Counted from the first letter of the stretch, positions 42,530-52,037 are shown. The stretch is DNA of 64,000 bases from Salsipaludibacter sp963735045 (GCA_963735045.1 CAVTIZ010000003.1:620001-684000), one strand, 5' to 3'. Program-made: numbers and translations. The notes: generated by a model not told the origin, from the sequence alone.

Positions 42530-44164
42530 GTGGCACCCCTTGCTCCCGACACCGGGCGTGCCGTCACGCTGGACACGCTGGTGGACGTCGTCACCACCAT
42601 CGAGGCCGCTCTCGCGATCGCCCGGGAGGAGGTCGATGGCCTCAACGTCTTCCCGGTCCCCGACGGTGACACCGGGACCAACCTGGTCATGACCGTGCGC
42701 GCCGCGCTGGCCGAGGTCACCGAGGACGCCGACCCGGCCACCCGCGCCACCCAGATCGGCCACGGGGCCGTTCGCGGCGCCCGCGGCAACTCCGGGGTGA
42801 TCTTCTCCCAGGTCGTGCGTGCCCTGCTCGAACACGTCACCGACGAGCCGTTCGCGACCGACGACCTCGCCGGCTTCCTGACCGCGGCCAGGGACCTGTC
42901 CTACGACGCCGTGGGCGATCCCGTCCAGGGCACGATCCTGACCGCGATGGACGAGGCGGTGGCGGCGGCCGAGCGTGCCCAGGCCGACCACCTCGACCTT
43001 CCCGGCGCGCTCGAGCAGGTCACCGACGCCGTCGCCCTGGCCGTCGCCCGGACCCGTGACGTGCTGGAGGCCAACCGCCTGGCCGGGGTCGTCGACGCCG
43101 GCGCGCGTGGCTTCGAGGTCGCGATGGTCGCGTTGCGGGCGCACCTGCAGGGCGACGAGGTCCCGAGCCAGCCACCGCCGGTGCGACGCAGCCAGGGCGC
43201 CGGGGACATCAGTCGCGAGTCGGGGTCGCTGGAGTACCAGTACGAGGTCCAGTACCTGCTCGCGGCCCCCGACGACCGTGCCGACGTGCTGCGACGCGAG
43301 CTGACCGGGCTGGGGGACTCCGTGGTCGTGGTCGCCTGCGGCGGACTGCTCAACGTCCACGTGCACACCAACCGGGTCGACGAGGCGGTGGCGGTCGGCG
43401 AGGGGCTGGGCACGACCGAGCGCGTCGAGGTGCATGCCTTCGCCGACCAGATCGACCGCCCGACGGTCGAGCCGGAGGTCGGCCACCGCGCCGTCGGCCA
43501 CGTCGCGGTCCTGCCCAGCACCAGCCTGCGTGACCTGGTCGCCGGACCCGGCGTGGCGGTGGTGGTGGGCGGGCCCGGCACGCTGCCGAGCGTCGCCGAC
43601 CTGCTCGCCGCAGCGGGCCGGCTGGACGCCGACGAGGTCGTGGTCCTGCCGGGCAACCGCAACGCGGTGCCCACCGCACGCAAGGCCGCCGAGGTGTCCC
43701 GGGCGGAGGCGGGCCCGGACCTGCACGTGGTGGCGGAGGCCGCCAGCGCCCCGGCGGTGCTGGCCGCCCTGGCCGTCGCCGACGAGGTGGACCTGGACCT
43801 CGAGCTGCTGGCCACCGCCGCGGCCGACGTGGTCGCCGGCGAGGTCGTCGCCGCCGTGCGATCGGCCACGACCCCGGTCGGGGAGGTGGCCATGGGCGAC
43901 CTGCTGGTCGTGATCGACGGCGAGGTCGTGGCCTCGTCACCCGACGCCACCGCGATGCGGGACCGGTTGCTCGACGACGTGCTGGGGCGTGGCGCCGAAC
44001 TGGTGACGGTGCTGGCGGGGGTGGACACCACCCGCGAGGACCGGGCCGCGATCGCCGAGGCCGTCCGGTCCCGCGTTCCCGACGCCGAGGTCGAGGTGGT
44101 CGCGGCCGCCCTGCCGACGTCGCGCTGGCTGGTGGGCGCCGAGGGCGTCCCGGTCCACCACTGA
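42530..44164 (+). CDS. DAK2-domain protein, fatty-acid-kinase (FakA/YloV)-like
   Basis: A 544-residue cytosolic protein. The DAK2 (DhaL-like) nucleotide domain shows NVFPVPDGDTGTNL with the Mg/ATP aspartates and GARGNSGVI. A middle domain (YEVQYLL, VVVVACGGLLNVHVHTN) and a C-terminal Dak1_2 domain (VVLPGNRNAVPTARKAAE) follow. This is the FakA/YloV architecture, which phosphorylates fatty acids bound to a FakB partner. The gene precedes recG, as in mycobacteria and many Gram-positives. GTG 42530 with GGAGGTG upstream. Confidence 0.85.
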   Translation: MAPLAPDTGRAVTLDTLVDVVTTIEAALAIAREEVDGLNVFPVPDGDTGTNLVMTVRAALAEVTEDADPATRATQIGHGAVRGARGNSGVIFSQVVRALLEHVTDEPFATDDLAGFLTAARDLSYDAVGDPVQGTILTAMDEAVAAAERAQADHLDLPGALEQVTDAVALAVARTRDVLEANRLAGVVDAGARGFEVAMVALRAHLQGDEVPSQPPPVRRSQGAGDISRESGSLEYQYEVQYLLAAPDDRADVLRRELTGLGDSVVVVACGGLLNVHVHTNRVDEAVAVGEGLGTTERVEVHAFADQIDRPTVEPEVGHRAVGHVAVLPSTSLRDLVAGPGVAVVVGGPGTLPSVADLLAAAGRLDADEVVVLPGNRNAVPTARKAAEVSRAEAGPDLHVVAEAASAPAVLAALAVADEVDLDLELLATAAADVVAGEVVAAVRSATTPVGEVAMGDLLVVIDGEVVASSPDATAMRDRLLDDVLGRGAELVTVLAGVDTTREDRAAIAEAVRSRVPDAEVEVVAAALPTSRWLVGAEGVPVHH

Positions 44165-44243
44165 CCGTCCCCTGAGTCCTCCTCCAGCCCCGCCCCCGCC
44201 TCCGCCGTCGACCCCGCCGTCGAGCGGGGAGGCGGCCTCGCCA

Positions 44244-46415
44244 CTGGCCCTCCAGGACCCGGTCACCGCGCTCGAGGGCCTGGGGGCGCGCACCGCCGAG
44301 CGGCTCGAGGCCGCCCTGGGCATCACCACGATCGGCGACCTGGTCGGCCACTACCCGCGCCGCCACGACGACCTCGGCGAGTTGATGGACCTGTCGGCGG
44401 TCACCGTCGGGGAACCCGCCACCCTGGTCGGCACGGTGATGGACTGGACCACCCGGACGATCCCGCGACGGGGCAAGCGCGGACGTCTGACCATCTCCGA
44501 GGCCGTGGTCGCCACCGACGCCGGGCCCACCTTCCTGGTCACCTACTTCAACCAGGGGTGGCGACCGAACACCCTGCCGCGCGGCACCATCGCCGCCTTC
44601 TCGGGCACCGTCGAGCGGTATCGGTCCTTCCTCAAGCTGTCGACCCCCGAGGCCGTCGACCTCGGCAGGGCCCTGGACGTCGACGCCGGCGAGGCCGTGG
44701 CGTCGCTGGACCACCAGGTGCTGCTGCCGGTCTACCCGGCGACCGAGGACCTGCCGACGTGGAAGCTGGCCGACTGGGTCGAGTCCGCCCTGGAGCGGCT
44801 GCCCACGCTCGACGACTGGCTGGACACCGCCACCCTGGACCGGTTCGACCATGTCGGGCTGGACGAGGCCACTCGGTGGATCCACCGTCCGCCCGACCGC
44901 CCGAGCCTGGCCGCAGCCCGACGTCGGCTGGTCTTCGACGAGCTCTACACCCTGCAGCTGGGCCTGCAGTGGCGGCGGGCGCACCTGCGGGCACGGTTGG
45001 CCGGCGTGGACAACCACCCGCGCCCCGACGGCACCGCCGTGCGGCTGTGGTCGGCGCTGCCGTTCACACCGACGGCCGCGCAGACCGCCGCCGTGGCCGA
45101 GATCGGTGCCGACATGGGCGCCGACACGCCGATGCACCGGTTGTTGCAGGGTGACGTCGGGTCCGGCAAGACCCTCGTGGCCGTCCATGCGATGCTGACT
45201 GCCGTCGACAACGGGCGTCAGGCCGCGATGATGGTGCCGACCGAGGTCCTGGCCGACCAGCACTTCCTCACGCTGTTGGACCTGCTCGAACCGCTGGGCG
45301 TGAACATGTTCGACGGGATCCGCGTCGAGCTGCTGACGTCGTCGACCACCACCTCGGAGCGTCGCCGGATCCTGTCCGGGCTCCTGACCGGCGAGGTCGA
45401 CCTGCTGGTCGGGACCCACGCCCTGCTGGAGGAGCGGGTCCGGTTCGCGGACCTCGGCATGGTCGTGGTCGACGAACAGCACCGTTTCGGCGTGGACCAG
45501 CGTGTCGGGCTCAAGGACAAGCGTGACGCCACGACGTCGGACGGTCGCGCCACGATCCCCGACGTGCTGGTGATGACGGCCACCCCGATCCCTCGGTCAC
45601 TGGCGCTGACCCTGTACGGCGACCTCGACGTCACCGTCCTGGACGAGTTGCCGGCCGGACGCAAGCCGATCACCACCCAGTACATCACGCCCGACCAGGC
45701 CGGCCGCCGGGAGGCGTTGTACGCCTTCGTGCGCGAACAGGCCGAGCAGGGCCTGCAGACCTACGTCGTGTGCCCGTTGGTCGGCGACTCCGACGCCCTG
45801 GAGGGGGTCGCGTCGGCGGTGGGGATGCACGAGCGGTTGTCCACCGTGGTGTTCCCCGACCTGGAGGTGGCGCTGGTCCACGGCCAGTTGTCGACGTCGG
45901 ACAAGGAGGCGGCCATGACGCGCTTCCGCACCGGGGCGGCGTCGATCCTGGTCGCGACGACCGTGATCGAGGTGGGGGTGGACGTGCCGAGTGCGACGAT
46001 CATGGTGATCGAGGACGCCGACCGGTTCGGGATCTCCCAACTCCACCAGCTGCGGGGACGCGTGGGCCGGGGCAGCGACCGTTCGTACTGCGTGCTGTTC
46101 GCCGACCCCGCCACCGAGGAGACCCACGAACGGCTGGAGGCGGTCGCGGCGACGACCGACGGGTTCCTGCTGGCCGACGTGGACCTGCGCATCCGTGGCC
46201 AGGGCCAGTTGTTCGGGGCCCGACAGTCGGGCCTGCCCGACCTGCGGCTCGCACGGCTGCACCGGGACCTGTCGGTGGTGCAGGCCACGCGCAACCTCGC
46301 CCGCGAGGTGATCGGCGACGACCCGGACTTCGGCCGCCATCCCGCGCTGGAGGCCGAGGTGCTCCGTCGCTACGAGGGTGGGCTGGAGGACTTCGCCGCC
46401 CTCGAGACCGGCTGA
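44244..46415 (+). CDS. recG: ATP-dependent DNA helicase RecG (probable CTG start)
   Basis: A 723-residue replication-fork and branch-migration helicase. Motifs: GDVGSGKT (Walker A), DEQHRFGVDQR (DEQH box), MTATPIPRS, and motif VI region QLRGRVGRG. The N-terminal wedge-domain part (VTALEGLGARTAERLEAALGI, HYPRRHDDLGEL) is in frame from 44244, but no ATG, GTG or TTG occurs in this frame between the stop at 43911-43913 and TTG 44382. Starting at 44382 would remove that conserved part. CTG 44244 has GGGGAGG 11 bases upstream and best fits the family; CTG 44172 is another option. About 80 bases after the DAK gene. Confidence 0.9.
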   Translation: MALQDPVTALEGLGARTAERLEAALGITTIGDLVGHYPRRHDDLGELMDLSAVTVGEPATLVGTVMDWTTRTIPRRGKRGRLTISEAVVATDAGPTFLVTYFNQGWRPNTLPRGTIAAFSGTVERYRSFLKLSTPEAVDLGRALDVDAGEAVASLDHQVLLPVYPATEDLPTWKLADWVESALERLPTLDDWLDTATLDRFDHVGLDEATRWIHRPPDRPSLAAARRRLVFDELYTLQLGLQWRRAHLRARLAGVDNHPRPDGTAVRLWSALPFTPTAAQTAAVAEIGADMGADTPMHRLLQGDVGSGKTLVAVHAMLTAVDNGRQAAMMVPTEVLADQHFLTLLDLLEPLGVNMFDGIRVELLTSSTTTSERRRILSGLLTGEVDLLVGTHALLEERVRFADLGMVVVDEQHRFGVDQRVGLKDKRDATTSDGRATIPDVLVMTATPIPRSLALTLYGDLDVTVLDELPAGRKPITTQYITPDQAGRREALYAFVREQAEQGLQTYVVCPLVGDSDALEGVASAVGMHERLSTVVFPDLEVALVHGQLSTSDKEAAMTRFRTGAASILVATTVIEVGVDVPSATIMVIEDADRFGISQLHQLRGRVGRGSDRSYCVLFADPATEETHERLEAVAATTDGFLLADVDLRIRGQGQLFGARQSGLPDLRLARLHRDLSVVQATRNLAREVIGDDPDFGRHPALEAEVLRRYEGGLEDFAALETG

Positions 46416-46452
46416 CGGCGGTCCACGTCCCGTCGATCGAGGCGACCGGGCA

Positions 46453-47061
46453 TCACAGCAGGCCGCGCTCCCGGGCAGCCGCGGCGGCCTCGGTGCGGTT
46501 GCGGGTGTGGAGCTTGGTGATCGCCGCCGACAGGTAGTTGCGCACGGTGCCCTCGGCGAGGTGGAGCCGTTCGGCGATGTCGCGGTTGGGAAGGCCGTCC
46601 TCGGCCAGGCGCAGCACGTCGCGTTCGCGCTCGGTCAGGCCGGCGGGGGCGTCCCAGGCCCGCGCCGCCAGCTCCGGGTCGACCACCCGTCCGCCGTCAC
46701 GCACGGTGCGCAACGCCGTCACCAGCTCGGCCACCGGCGCGGCCTTGAGCACGTAGCCGGCCACCCCGGCCTCCATCGCCCGGCGCAGGTACCCCGGTCG
46801 GGCGAACGTCGTGACCACCAGGACCCGGCACGCCAGGCCCTCGTCGCGGATCGCCTCGGCCAGCGCCAACCCGGTCATGCCCGGCATCTCGATGTCGGTC
46901 AGCACCACGTCGGGATCCAGCTCGCGCGCGAGTTCCAGGCCGGTCTCCCCGTCGGCGGCGCGGCCCACGACCGTGACGTCGTCCTGCAGGTCCAGCAACT
47001 GGCCGAACGCGTCACGAATCATGCCCTCGTCCTCGACCAGGACGACCCGCACGGGGCTCAT
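46453..47061 (-). CDS. LuxR/NarL-family response regulator
   Basis: A 202-residue two-component regulator. The receiver domain has acidic pocket VLVEDE, phospho-acceptor Asp in VVLTDIEMPGMTG, and Lys in YVLKAAP. The C-terminal LuxR helix-turn-helix runs from LTERERDVLRLAEDG to VRNYLSAAITKLHTRNR. Its ATG overlaps the stop of the kinase gene, so it is the partner of that kinase. It probably controls the linked ABC transporter genes. Last gene of a four-gene operon. Confidence 0.92.
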   Translation of the reverse strand: MSPVRVVLVEDEGMIRDAFGQLLDLQDDVTVVGRAADGETGLELARELDPDVVLTDIEMPGMTGLALAEAIRDEGLACRVLVVTTFARPGYLRRAMEAGVAGYVLKAAPVAELVTALRTVRDGGRVVDPELAARAWDAPAGLTERERDVLRLAEDGLPNRDIAERLHLAEGTVRNYLSAAITKLHTRNRTEAAAAARERGLL

Positions 47062-48185
47062 GCCGGGACCCGCACGGCCAGCCGCATGCCGTCGCTGCCG
47101 TCCCGGCGGACCGTGCCCCCGATGGCCATGATCCGTTCGCGCATGCCGCGCAGCCCGTTGCCCTCGGCCGAGCGACTCCCCACGCCGTCGTCCACCACGT
47201 CCAGGCACCAGGAATCGGTGACCCGGACCAGTTCGATCCGACAGGAGGTGGCCGAGGCGTGGCGCACGACGTTGGTGGTGGCCTCCCGCAACGCCAGCGC
47301 CAGGGCGCGTTCGACCAGGGGTCCCGGGCTGACGCCATCGGGGTCGAGGTCCACCACCAGCGACACGTCGGCCGCGGCGAGGGTCCGTCGCGCGGTCTCG
47401 AGCTCGTCGGCCAGCGACACCTCGCCGAGCCCGTCGATCGCCGCCCGGACCTGTCGCAAGGCGTCACGGGCGTGGTCCTCGAGGTCCTCGGCGTGCGTGG
47501 CGGCGCCAGCGGGATCCGACGGCAGCAGGGACCGGACCAGCTGGGACTTGACGACCAGCGCGGTCAGGCTCTGCCCCAGCAGGTCGTGGAGGTCGCGGGC
47601 GATCCGCTCGCGCTCGTTGGCGGTGGCCAGCTGCTCGATCCGAACGTTGTCGATGCGGAGTCGCTCGGCGGCCTCGTGGGCCAGCACGTCCGCACGAACC
47701 ATCCACCCGATCAGCCAGATGAACACCATCGACGGCAGCACGCCCCAGAACCGATAGGGCCACGGGAGCGGCGACACCACTGTCAGCACGACGCACCACG
47801 ACGTCAGCGCGATCTGCCACGCCAGCAGTCGACGCCGGTCGATCCAGGCCGCGTTGGCGGCGGCGTAGACGAACAGGACCGCGCCGCCGACGTTGACCAG
47901 CGTGGCGACCGTGCCCAACGCGATCGTGGCCCACAGCGCCCGTCGTGCGATGCGGGGGTCGGGGTGGCGGGCGAGCACGTACAGCGGGACGTAGGCCGCG
48001 ACCACCACGACGACGATCGCGATCCCCACCCAGCTGCGATCCGGGCTGAAGATCGGCTGCCACAGCAGGTTGGCGAGGTAGACGAGGTGGATCCACTCCG
48101 ACCGGGGCATCCACGACCCCCACGACCGGGACGATCCGGCGGCCGCGACCGGCGGGCCGCCGGCAGGTCCACGATCGGCGGTCAT
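47058..48185 (-). CDS. HisKA_3-type sensor histidine kinase
   Basis: A 375-residue membrane sensor of the NarL/DesK class. About five hydrophobic segments (residues 35-155) form the sensor, with no large extracellular domain. The phospho-His box is ERERIARDLHDLLGQ, the N box REATTNVVRHA, and the G box is DDGVGSR with GNGLRGMRERI. Such DesK/LiaS-like kinases usually sense the membrane or a transported compound. Overlaps by ATGA with both the permease upstream and the regulator downstream. Confidence 0.92.
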   Translation of the reverse strand: MTADRGPAGGPPVAAAGSSRSWGSWMPRSEWIHLVYLANLLWQPIFSPDRSWVGIAIVVVVVAAYVPLYVLARHPDPRIARRALWATIALGTVATLVNVGGAVLFVYAAANAAWIDRRRLLAWQIALTSWCVVLTVVSPLPWPYRFWGVLPSMVFIWLIGWMVRADVLAHEAAERLRIDNVRIEQLATANERERIARDLHDLLGQSLTALVVKSQLVRSLLPSDPAGAATHAEDLEDHARDALRQVRAAIDGLGEVSLADELETARRTLAAADVSLVVDLDPDGVSPGPLVERALALALREATTNVVRHASATSCRIELVRVTDSWCLDVVDDGVGSRSAEGNGLRGMRERIMAIGGTVRRDGSDGMRLAVRVPA

Positions 48186-48988
48186 GTCGTCGACCGACGC
48201 CACGCCATCGCCGCCACCAGGCCCGCCGCGGCCGTGAAGCCCACCAGGACGACCAGGTGCATGAGCCACGGTCCACCCTCCAGCGGCGTGCTCGCCAACT
48301 GGGCCAGATGGTAGGTGGGCAGGAACACCGCGACCGTGGAGACCCAGTTCGGCATGATCTCGAGCGGGAACCACAGGCCACTGGCGATGGCCGCTGGCAT
48401 GATCACGGCGTTGAGGATGGCGGTGGCGGCGTTGGGCGAGGCGAGGGCACCGATGGCCAACCCGACCAGGGCGAAGGACTGGCTGCCGACCACCAGCGCC
48501 GCCATGAGGGCCACCCACTGGCCGACCGTGATCGCCAGCACGCCCATGGCGGCCGAGGTCAGGGTCATGGCCACCAGGATGCCGACGACGAACGGGATGG
48601 TGGCCACGACCTTGGCGGCCAGGTTGACCACCACCGGCACCGGGGACACCTTCACGCCCTCGAACCACCCGCTCTCGCGGGCCTGGGCCAACCCGATGCC
48701 GGGGTTCATCGTGGCCGACACGATCGCCCCGTAGGCACCGAAGGTCGCCAGCATCAGCGTGCCGACCGGGAGGTCCGACGACGAGGCGACCTCGTCGCCG
48801 AACAGGCCCACGAACAGCGCGTAGAACAGCACCGGCATCAGCACGCTGAAGAACAGGGCTGCCGGCTCCCGGCGGATCATGCGCATCTCGTCGCGGACCT
48901 CCACGCCGAGCAGCACCACCAGGCTCGGTCGGCGACGGGTGGGTGTGGCCGGTCGGGCCGTGGCGGGGGTGGTGGTCACGGCGGTCAT
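48182..48988 (-). CDS. ABC-2 type transporter permease
   Basis: A 268-residue integral membrane protein of the ABC-2 (DrrB/NatB-like) export family. Six hydrophobic segments are visible, the first being AALFFSVLMPVLFYALFVGLFG after a cytoplasmic basic N-terminus, with the typical LWFPLEIMPNWVSTVAVFLPTYHLAQL segment near the end. It forms the channel for the ATPase encoded just upstream (4-base overlap). The substrate is unknown; lipids, peptides or drugs are typical. Confidence 0.9.
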   Translation of the reverse strand: MTAVTTTPATARPATPTRRRPSLVVLLGVEVRDEMRMIRREPAALFFSVLMPVLFYALFVGLFGDEVASSSDLPVGTLMLATFGAYGAIVSATMNPGIGLAQARESGWFEGVKVSPVPVVVNLAAKVVATIPFVVGILVAMTLTSAAMGVLAITVGQWVALMAALVVGSQSFALVGLAIGALASPNAATAILNAVIMPAAIASGLWFPLEIMPNWVSTVAVFLPTYHLAQLASTPLEGGPWLMHLVVLVGFTAAAGLVAAMAWRRSTT

Positions 48989-50061
48989 GCTGGCTCCTGG
49001 CGGTGGTCGAGGGTGTGGCTCGGGCTGCGGGTCGGGCTCGGGGTGGTTCGGTCGGGCCGGTCGGGTCGGTCGGCGAGGGGGTCGTCGTGCGGGGCGTGGT
49101 CGGTGATGGCCAGGACGGCGTCCTCCAGGCTGGCGCCCGCCACGCGCAGGCCCGTGGCCCGCGGGTCGTCGACCAGCAGCCGGCGCAGCACCTCCTCGGG
49201 AGCCCGCGTGGCGATGGACGTCGTCGGGCCGTGGCCGTCGGTCCCCGGTTCGCGGGTCACGCGGTCGACCGCCGGCAGGGCGCGCACGCGCTGCAGCGGC
49301 AGGGTCGTGTGGAGGTGGATCGTGCGGTCCGGCAGTCGCTCCACCAGCAGGTCGGGCGACGCGTCGGCGACGATGCGGCCACCGGCGATGACCGCGACCC
49401 GGTCCGCCACCGACCCGGCCTCGGCCACGAGGTGGGTGGTCAGCAGGATCGCCATGCCGGCGTCGCGACGGGCACCCAGGTGGTCCCAGGTGGCCCGGCG
49501 CGACTCCGCGTCGAGGCCCTCCGTCGGTTCGTCCAGCACCAGCAGGGTGGGCTCGACCACCAGGGCGCGGGCCAGTTGCAGCCGTCGCCGCTGCCCGCCG
49601 GACAGGTGGTGGCTGCGGCGCGTCGCGAGGTCGGTCATGCCGACCTCGTCCAGCACGTCGCCCACGGCGGTGGTCGGACGGCCCGCACGGACGGCGGCCC
49701 CGGACACCAGTTCCTGCACGGTCAGGTGTGACGGGAACGCCGTCTCCTGGAGCATGACCCCCAGTGCGGCGCGGACGTCTGCCCGGCGCGGGTCGCCGCC
49801 GGCGATCCGGACGGTGCCGGCGTCGGGTGCCCGCAGACCCGTCGCCGTGCGGATCAGGGTGGTCTTGCCTGCCCCGTTGGGACCCAGCAGCGCCAGGCAC
49901 TCGCCGGGGTGCACGACCAGGTCCACGCCGGCCAGGGCGGGTCGGGTCGCCCCCGGGTAGGTCAGGCGGAGGTCACGGGCCTCCAGGGGGGCGGTCCGGG
50001 TCGCAACCGCGGCCGGGGCCGTGGGTCGGTCGACGACGGTGGTGGGGGTGGGTGCGGGCAT
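48985..50061 (-). CDS. ABC transporter ATP-binding protein
   Basis: A 358-residue ATPase: Walker A LLGPNGAGKTTL, Q-loop in VMLQETAF, signature LSGGQRRRLQLARA, Walker B LLVLDEPTEGLD, and H-loop TTHLVAEA. The C-terminal part resembles the DUF4162 extension of DrrA/CcmA-type drug and lipid exporters. It ends with an unusually long Pro/Asp/Arg tail. First gene of the overlapping ATPase–permease–kinase–regulator operon, divergent from the ROK gene; the 250-base gap holds likely promoters for both. Confidence 0.92.
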   Translation of the reverse strand: MPAPTPTTVVDRPTAPAAVATRTAPLEARDLRLTYPGATRPALAGVDLVVHPGECLALLGPNGAGKTTLIRTATGLRAPDAGTVRIAGGDPRRADVRAALGVMLQETAFPSHLTVQELVSGAAVRAGRPTTAVGDVLDEVGMTDLATRRSHHLSGGQRRRLQLARALVVEPTLLVLDEPTEGLDAESRRATWDHLGARRDAGMAILLTTHLVAEAGSVADRVAVIAGGRIVADASPDLLVERLPDRTIHLHTTLPLQRVRALPAVDRVTREPGTDGHGPTTSIATRAPEEVLRRLLVDDPRATGLRVAGASLEDAVLAITDHAPHDDPLADRPDRPDRTTPSPTRSPSHTLDHRQEPA

Positions 50062-50211
50062 CGCGGCTCCGGTCGAGGTGACGACGACGATGGTGGGCCA
50101 CCCCCGCCTGGTTCCCCAGTCGCGCCCGTCACCACCTCGGCATGACGTCTGTCACGTCCGGATCGACCTGTCGCACGGACATGGCGAGATCGTAGGATTG
50201 TCGTGATCGGC

Positions 50212-50226
50212 GACATGATCGATGTC
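50212..50226. promoter_or_regulatory. Palindromic operator candidate upstream of the ROK regulator
   Basis: GACAT and ATGTC flank a 5-base centre (GATCG), and a longer inverted pair TCGGCGAC...GTCGCCGA spans 50208-50243. TAGAGT at 50234-50239 may be the -10 for the ROK gene, with GCGACA at 50210-50215 as a weak -35, 18 bases upstream. Operator overlap with a promoter fits autoregulation by the ROK protein. Confidence 0.35.
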
Positions 50227-50311
50227 CGGCGGCTAGAGTCGCCGACTGGGCACACATCCGTCGGATCATGGCAAAAGGCCTCGCCCCGACAGGGTTGGTC
50301 CAGGAGCCTGC

Positions 50312-51487
50312 ATGTCCGCTGGTACCACCGCTGACAGTCCCGGGGACCTGCTCGCCCTGATCCGCAACGGCGCCCGGACCCGGGCGGAACTGTCGGCGCT
50401 GACGGGCCTGTCCCGGTCGACGGTCGCCCAGCGCCTCGACCTGTTGCAGGGCGGCGGCTACGTCTACGACGCGGGAGAGGCCCCCAGCAATGGCGGGCGC
50501 CCGCCCCAGACGTTGGCCTTCAACGCCGGAGCCGGCGTGGTGCTCGTGGCCGATGTCGGGGCGACCCACAGCCGACTCGCGGTTGCGGACCTGTCCGGGG
50601 AGATCCTGGCCGAGCGGACTGGCGACTGCGAGGTCATCGCGGGACCCGAGACCGTGATGGGGTGGGTCGTCGACGGGTTCTGTCGTCTGCTCGAGACCGC
50701 GGATCGCACCGCCGACGACGTGCGTGGCATCGGCGTGGGGTTGCCGGCACCCGTGGAGCACTCGACCGGTCGCCCCGTCAACCCGCCGATCATGCCGGGC
50801 TGGGACGGCGTCGCCGTGGCGCCGATCGTCCAGCCGACCTTCCCGGTTCCCGTCCTGGTCGACAACGACGTCAACATCATGGCGCTGGGCGAGTACTGGC
50901 GGAACTGGCGTGGGCGGCTCGACCACCTGCTGTTCGTCAAGGTCGGGACGGGCATCGGCAGTGGCGTCGTCGCCAACGGCGACATCTACCGCGGCCAGCA
51001 CGGCGCGGCCGGCGACATGGGCCACATCCAGGTCGCGGCGGCCAACGCGGCCCGGTGTCGCTGTGGCAACGCCGGCTGCCTGGAGGCCATCGCCGGGGGA
51101 TCTGCGCTGGCCGAACAACTGTCGACGTCGTCGGACCCGGTCGCCAACGCCCGCGAGGTCGCGCGTCTCGCCCTGGGTGGTGACGTCACGGCCGGCCGGC
51201 TGGTGCGAACGGCGGGCCGCCACATCGGCGAGGTGCTCGCCGGGATGGTCAACGTGCTCAACCCGGGGGCGATCGTGCTGGGCGGGGACATCTCGCTGGC
51301 CATCAACGAGCTGCTGGCGGGGGTGCGCGAGCGGATCTACGAACGATCCACCGTGCTGGCCACCCACGACCTGCGCATCGTCGGGTCCGAACTCGGCGAC
51401 CGGGCCGGGATCGTCGGCGCGTCGGTGATGATCCTGGAGTCCATCCTGCGGCCCAGCGCCGTGGACGCCGCCCTCGCCTGGTCCTAG
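50312..51487 (+). CDS. ROK-family transcriptional regulator
   Basis: A 391-residue protein: an N-terminal winged helix (ARTRAELSALTGLSRSTVAQRLDLL), then a ROK sugar-kinase-like domain with GVGLPAPVEH, DNDVNIMALGEY, the GTGIGSG nucleotide loop and the zinc-binding CRCGNAGCLEAI. It should be a sugar-responsive repressor (NagC/XylR type). AGGAG lies before ATG 50312. It may govern itself or the divergent ABC operon; no sugar genes are adjacent. Confidence 0.9.
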   Translation: MSAGTTADSPGDLLALIRNGARTRAELSALTGLSRSTVAQRLDLLQGGGYVYDAGEAPSNGGRPPQTLAFNAGAGVVLVADVGATHSRLAVADLSGEILAERTGDCEVIAGPETVMGWVVDGFCRLLETADRTADDVRGIGVGLPAPVEHSTGRPVNPPIMPGWDGVAVAPIVQPTFPVPVLVDNDVNIMALGEYWRNWRGRLDHLLFVKVGTGIGSGVVANGDIYRGQHGAAGDMGHIQVAAANAARCRCGNAGCLEAIAGGSALAEQLSTSSDPVANAREVARLALGGDVTAGRLVRTAGRHIGEVLAGMVNVLNPGAIVLGGDISLAINELLAGVRERIYERSTVLATHDLRIVGSELGDRAGIVGASVMILESILRPSAVDAALAWS

Positions 51488-51581
51488 GTCCGGGCCCTCC
51501 CCGCACCCGCCGTCCCCTGCCACCCCCGACTCGATGTGAACGCCCACCGGCGATGCCGCTGGCCCCGGGATCCCGGGTCCA

Positions 51582-51665
51582 GGCACATCGCCCGGGAGGA
51601 GCCACATCGCGTCGTCGGGAGGAGGCACATCGCGTCGTCGGGTGCAGGCACATCGCGCTGGCCGC
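51582..51665 (+). repeat. Four short direct repeats (about 23 bp)
   Basis: CACATCGC occurs at 51584, 51603, 51626 and 51649. The middle units share CACATCGCGTCGTCGGG followed by AGGAG or TGCAG, with a 23-base period (19 for the first step). They lie in the 265-base gap between the ROK gene and the next gene. A 14-bp palindrome CCCGGGATCCCGGG sits just before them at 51564-51577. Confidence 0.75.
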
Positions 51666-51752
51666 GGGACCCGGGGATCGGCCGGCCGGTCTGCCCTACC
51701 GTGTGGTGACGCGGCGTGGTGCCGCGTCGACACGATCCCGGAGGAGTCGCCC

Positions 51753-52037
51753 ATGGCCGACAACGAGGTGCAGGACGCGCTGCTCGACCACGTGCACGTG
51801 GCCGAGTGCACGGTCGCCGAGGTCGTGGAGGGTGTCACCGGCAACTGGATGACGGCCTTCGTGGTGACTCGCGACGACGTCGAGTCCGACGTCGAGTCGC
51901 TGTTCGACCACGTCCGCTCGCGGCTGCCGGGCCGTCGCCATCCCGACGACATCCAGGTGGTGTCGACGCTGCCCGACGACCCGGCGTCGGTCGCCCGTGA
52001 GCGCGCCGTGGAGCAGGGGCGGGGCCACTCGTCGTGA
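51753..52037 (+). CDS. Small acidic protein of unknown function
   Basis: A 94-residue soluble protein with a strong GGAGGAG before its ATG. Strand-helix pattern (AECTVAEVVEGVTGNWMTAFVVTRDDVESDVESLFDHVRSRL) followed by a charged tail. I recognise no family. Its stop overlaps the next gene's GTG (GTGA), so the two are co-translated. Confidence 0.65.
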   Translation: MADNEVQDALLDHVHVAECTVAEVVEGVTGNWMTAFVVTRDDVESDVESLFDHVRSRLPGRRHPDDIQVVSTLPDDPASVARERAVEQGRGHSS

